The notes beneath the pieces were generated by a model. It saw only the letters and a list, made by a program, of their open reading frames with translations, made no database searches and was not told where the DNA came from. This document shows, piece after piece, positions 33,591-35,957 of a stretch of DNA of 35,957 nt (within the stretch, counting starts at the first letter, position 1; each line of letters starts with the position of its first letter). The translations under genes were made by a program, and so were the position numbers. The DNA is from an uncultured Bacteroidota bacterium (lineage in GTDB: Bacteria; Bacteroidota; Bacteroidia; Bacteroidales; FEN-979): contig CALMDO010000052.1 of assembly GCA_937862805.1 (NCBI GenBank), positions 1 to 35,957 of the forward strand. The letters are read 5' to 3'.

Positions 33591-34469
33591 TTAACCCTTA
33601 TTCCGGAGTGCCAGAACCATCGCTTTTCCAATATCCGCCGGGGAATCGACGACGATAATTCCGCAACCACGCAGGATCTCTTTTTTGGCTTCGGCAGTAT
33701 CTGATTTTCCACCAACAATGGCCCCCGCATGGCCCATGGTTCTTCCCTTTGGTGCGGTAGCACCCGCGATGAAACTCACAACCGGTTTGGTACCGTGTTC
33801 CTTAACCCAATAGCCGGCATCCGTCTCCATGTTCCCACCAATTTCCCCGATCATAACAATCCCTTCTGAATCAGGATCATCCATAAAAAGCCTGACCGCT
33901 TCCGCGATGGTCGTTCCGGGAATCGGGTCTCCTCCTACCCCGATCATGGTGCTTTGTCCCAAACCGGTTTTGGTGATCTGATCTACCGCTTCATACGAAA
34001 GGGTGCCGGAACGGGATACAATGCCGATGGTACCCGGATGGTGAATGAATCCGGGCATGATCCCTATTTTGGTATCCGGAGGGGTAATAATTCCCGGACA
34101 GTTAGGCCCGACCATCCGCACATTGCGACTACGCAAATATTCTTTCACCAAGATCATGTCTTTCACGGGAATCCCTTCGGTGATGCAGACAATCAGCTTT
34201 ATCCCGCCATCGGCTGCTTCAAAGATGGCATCCGCAGCCAGCGGAGGCGGAACGAATATAACAGAAACATCGGCTCCCGTGGCCTTTACAGCGTCCGACA
34301 CAGTATTGAAAACAGGCCGGTCAAGGTGCACCAGACCCCCTTTACCGGGAGTAACCCCGCCGACAATGCAGGTACCATATTCAATCATCTGGGAAGCGTG
34401 AAAAGATCCTTCGTGGCCGGTAATACCCTGCACAATAACCCTGGAATTGTGATTGACGAGAATACTCAT
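33591..34469 (-). CDS. sucD: Succinate--CoA ligase subunit alpha
   Basis: Alpha subunit of succinyl-CoA synthetase; carries the phosphohistidine and the CoA-binding Rossmann domain. 292 residues: ILVNHNSRVIVQGITGHEGSFHA start, CoA site GGVTPGKGG, GPNCPGIITP, and active-site His247 in MGHAGAIVGG. TCA cycle enzyme; the beta subunit sucC is not in the window. The frame runs back to 34580 past the mnmE start, but the ATG at 34469 matches the family N-terminus and is used. A -7 box is about 28 bases upstream. Confidence 0.96.
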   Translation of the reverse strand: MSILVNHNSRVIVQGITGHEGSFHASQMIEYGTCIVGGVTPGKGGLVHLDRPVFNTVSDAVKATGADVSVIFVPPPLAADAIFEAADGGIKLIVCITEGIPVKDMILVKEYLRSRNVRMVGPNCPGIITPPDTKIGIMPGFIHHPGTIGIVSRSGTLSYEAVDQITKTGLGQSTMIGVGGDPIPGTTIAEAVRLFMDDPDSEGIVMIGEIGGNMETDAGYWVKEHGTKPVVSFIAGATAPKGRTMGHAGAIVGGKSDTAEAKKEILRGCGIIVVDSPADIGKAMVLALRNKG

Positions 34470-34497
34470 GAAGATTTTCCTTTTTCTATTGACCTCC

Positions 34498-34505
34498 CAA
34501 AGATA
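34498..34505 (-). promoter_or_regulatory. Candidate -7 box for sucD
   Basis: Minus strand TATCTTTG, exact TAnnTTTG, ending 28 bases before the sucD ATG. No TTTG at the right spacing. Confidence 0.45.
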
Positions 34506-34528
34506 ATCTCTTTCATGATTATATTTTA

Positions 34529-34536
34529 TACATTTG
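34529..34536 (+). promoter_or_regulatory. Candidate -7 box for mnmE
   Basis: TACATTTG, exact TAnnTTTG, ending 23 bases before the mnmE ATG, divergent from the sucD box. No clear -33 element. Confidence 0.45.
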
Positions 34537-34559
34537 TTTGAGAACGTAAAACCACAGCC

Positions 34560-35957
34560 ATGAAGTTTCAACCTGCCCATGATACGATCTGTGCTTTGGC
34601 CACCCCTCCCGGAACCGGGGCCATTGCCGTGATCAGGCTTTCAGGCCCTATGACTTTCCCGGTTATCGGGAAGATCTTTCACCCTGTCGAAAAAAGAACA
34701 GACCTGTCGAAAGTTGCCGGTTTTACCCTTCATCTCGGAATGATCGGAGAGGGCAACAGCCTCCTGGATGAGGTGTTGGTGGCTGTTTTCAAAGCACCCC
34801 ATTCCTATACCGGTGAAGACCTGGCAGAGATCTCCTGTCATGGTTCACCCTATATTCAGCAAAAGATACTGGAGCTTCTGTTACAGCAAGGATTGCGGAT
34901 GGCCGGTCCCGGTGAATTCACCCTGAGGGCGTTTATGAACGGAAAATTTGATCTTTCACAGGCAGAAGCCGTGGCCGATCTCATCGCTTCGCATTCATCC
35001 TCTTCCCATGAACTGGCCTTACAACAGATGAGGGGAGATTTCTCAAAAAAGATCAGGGCACTCAGGGAGAAGTTGATAGAATTTACTGCTTTGATTGAAC
35101 TTGAACTCGATTTCAGTGAAGAACAGATGGAATTTGCGGATCGTGGCAAGATGGATGAATTGCTGCGGATGATAACCACAGCCTTGCAGGAGCTCGTCGA
35201 TTCTTTCCGCCTGGGCAATGTGATCAAACACGGGATACCGGTAGCCATCATTGGAAAACCGAATGTAGGCAAATCGACTTTGCTGAATGCCATTCTGAAT
35301 GAAGAAAAAGCAATCGTGTCGGAAATTCCCGGTACTACCCGCGATGCAATCGAAGATACCATCGTGATCGGGGGATACAGTTTCCGTTTCATTGATACCG
35401 CGGGACTCAGGGCTTCGGTGGATGCCATTGAGACCATGGGCATCGAACGGACCTGGAAAAAAATAGCCGAAGCCACCATCATCCTCTATGTATTTGATGT
35501 AACAGCCCATTCCTTTGAAGATGTAATGGAGGCTATCGGAGAGTTACAGGAACTCACTGCCGATAAAAGCCGGCATCTTTTACTGATTGGCAACAAGACC
35601 GATTTGTTGGAAGAGTTGCCACGAGGGTTCAGGAATTTCGTGGAATATGAAACGATTTTTGTCTCAGGAAAACGTTCCGAAAACATACACCTGATCGCCG
35701 CTTCTCTTCAGAACCTGGTGCAGCATGCCGAACTTTCTGACCACACCCTGGTCTCTAATACCCGTCACTACGAAGCGTTGCAACGTGCGTTGGAAGCGAT
35801 CCATTCCGTAGAGCAGGGATTGCACACCGGCATCTCCTCCGACCTGTTGACCACCGATTTAAGGAAAGCCCTTTATCACTTGGGAGAGATTACCGGTGAA
35901 ATCACAACGGATGAAATCCTTAGCAACATTTTCAGCAGGTTTTGTATCGGAAAGTAA
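34560..35957 (+). CDS. mnmE: tRNA uridine-5-carboxymethylaminomethyl(34) synthesis GTPase MnmE
   Basis: GTPase that with MnmG (GidA) installs cmnm5 at U34 of tRNAs. 465 residues: N-terminal folate-binding domain (1-120, DTICALATPPGTGAIAVIRLSGP), helical domain, G domain with GKPNVGKST (232-240), GTTRD, DTAGLR and NKTD, and the C-terminal signature FCIGK, whose Cys is functionally important. Full length; the stop is the last three bases of the window. ATG start, divergent from sucD with its own -7 box. Confidence 0.97.
   Translation: MKFQPAHDTICALATPPGTGAIAVIRLSGPMTFPVIGKIFHPVEKRTDLSKVAGFTLHLGMIGEGNSLLDEVLVAVFKAPHSYTGEDLAEISCHGSPYIQQKILELLLQQGLRMAGPGEFTLRAFMNGKFDLSQAEAVADLIASHSSSSHELALQQMRGDFSKKIRALREKLIEFTALIELELDFSEEQMEFADRGKMDELLRMITTALQELVDSFRLGNVIKHGIPVAIIGKPNVGKSTLLNAILNEEKAIVSEIPGTTRDAIEDTIVIGGYSFRFIDTAGLRASVDAIETMGIERTWKKIAEATIILYVFDVTAHSFEDVMEAIGELQELTADKSRHLLLIGNKTDLLEELPRGFRNFVEYETIFVSGKRSENIHLIAASLQNLVQHAELSDHTLVSNTRHYEALQRALEAIHSVEQGLHTGISSDLLTTDLRKALYHLGEITGEITTDEILSNIFSRFCIGK

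Noticed and set aside
33586-33599. 14-bp perfect palindrome AAGGGTTAACCCTT at the sucD/lipoprotein convergence
   Set aside because: No loop and only weak flanking runs, so unlikely as a hairpin terminator; could be chance or a binding site but there is no further evidence.
33954-34541. 195-codon plus-strand open frame
   Set aside because: Antisense shadow of sucD; low-complexity translation without family features.
1-35957. Search for CRISPR arrays, tRNA or rRNA genes, insertion sequences and phage genes
   Set aside because: No spaced direct repeats, no cloverleaf-like sequences, no transposase or integrase frames were recognised by eye; the intergenic gaps are too short for rRNA.

Overview
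The window reads as a chromosomal segment of a Bacteroidetes bacterium, most likely order Bacteroidales or a close relative. Evidence: promoters of the TTTG-N19..21-TAnnTTTG type, almost no Shine-Dalgarno-like leaders, a type B L31, an 'alternative' GlmU, a serC-serA-DUF1015 serine locus with a Lys-type phosphoglycerate dehydrogenase, a GT3-type glycogen synthase, and a DnaA whose sequence is Bacteroidetes-like throughout. It is densely coded housekeeping DNA. I see no rRNA, tRNA, CRISPR array, insertion sequence or prophage.

Layout. (1) 1-5.5 kb: the 3' part of an M1 aminopeptidase, then leftward Lon protease, alternative GlmU and ribosomal protein L31 (rpmE2). (2) 5.6-10.6 kb: a leftward LuxC-type acyl-CoA reductase divergent from a rightward serC-serA-S23-DUF1015 cluster, i.e. 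two of the three steps of serine synthesis plus a four-helix-bundle ORF and a conserved unknown. (3) 10.6-14.9 kb: a leftward membrane sulfatase of the LtaS type, rightward YggS (PLP homeostasis), leftward PrmC and rightward YigZ/IMPACT, with tail-to-tail stops one or zero bases apart. (4) 14.9-20.1 kb: an AT-rich intergenic region with dyad symmetry, then dnaA, a serine/threonine dehydratase, an RsmI-like methylase and a two-gene ABC-2 exporter. (5) 20.2-32.0 kb: a leftward run of six genes, probably one transcript: debranching enzyme, GT4 glycosyltransferase, GH57 amylase-like protein, a giant fused GT3 glycogen synthase/GT35 phosphorylase, FabG, and a membrane VWA protein. (6) 32.2-36.0 kb: a beta-helix lipoprotein, leftward sucD and rightward mnmE.

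How the genes work together. The glycogen block is the most coherent system. One polypeptide joins a eukaryotic-type (UDP-glucose using, by family) synthase to a phosphorylase, and next to it lie a debranching enzyme, a GH57 enzyme with a very basic Lys/Thr tail, and a GT4 transferase. No glgC or GH13 glgB is present in the window. In the serine cluster the PGDH has Lys where the usual catalytic His stands, and DUF1015 carries a ParB/sulfiredoxin-like DGHHR motif. Other points worth a look are a perfect 17-bp terminator-like hairpin inside the coding end of the sulfatase gene, a DnaA whose first P-loop glycine is serine, and an LtaS-like enzyme with Ser at the expected Thr nucleophile position.
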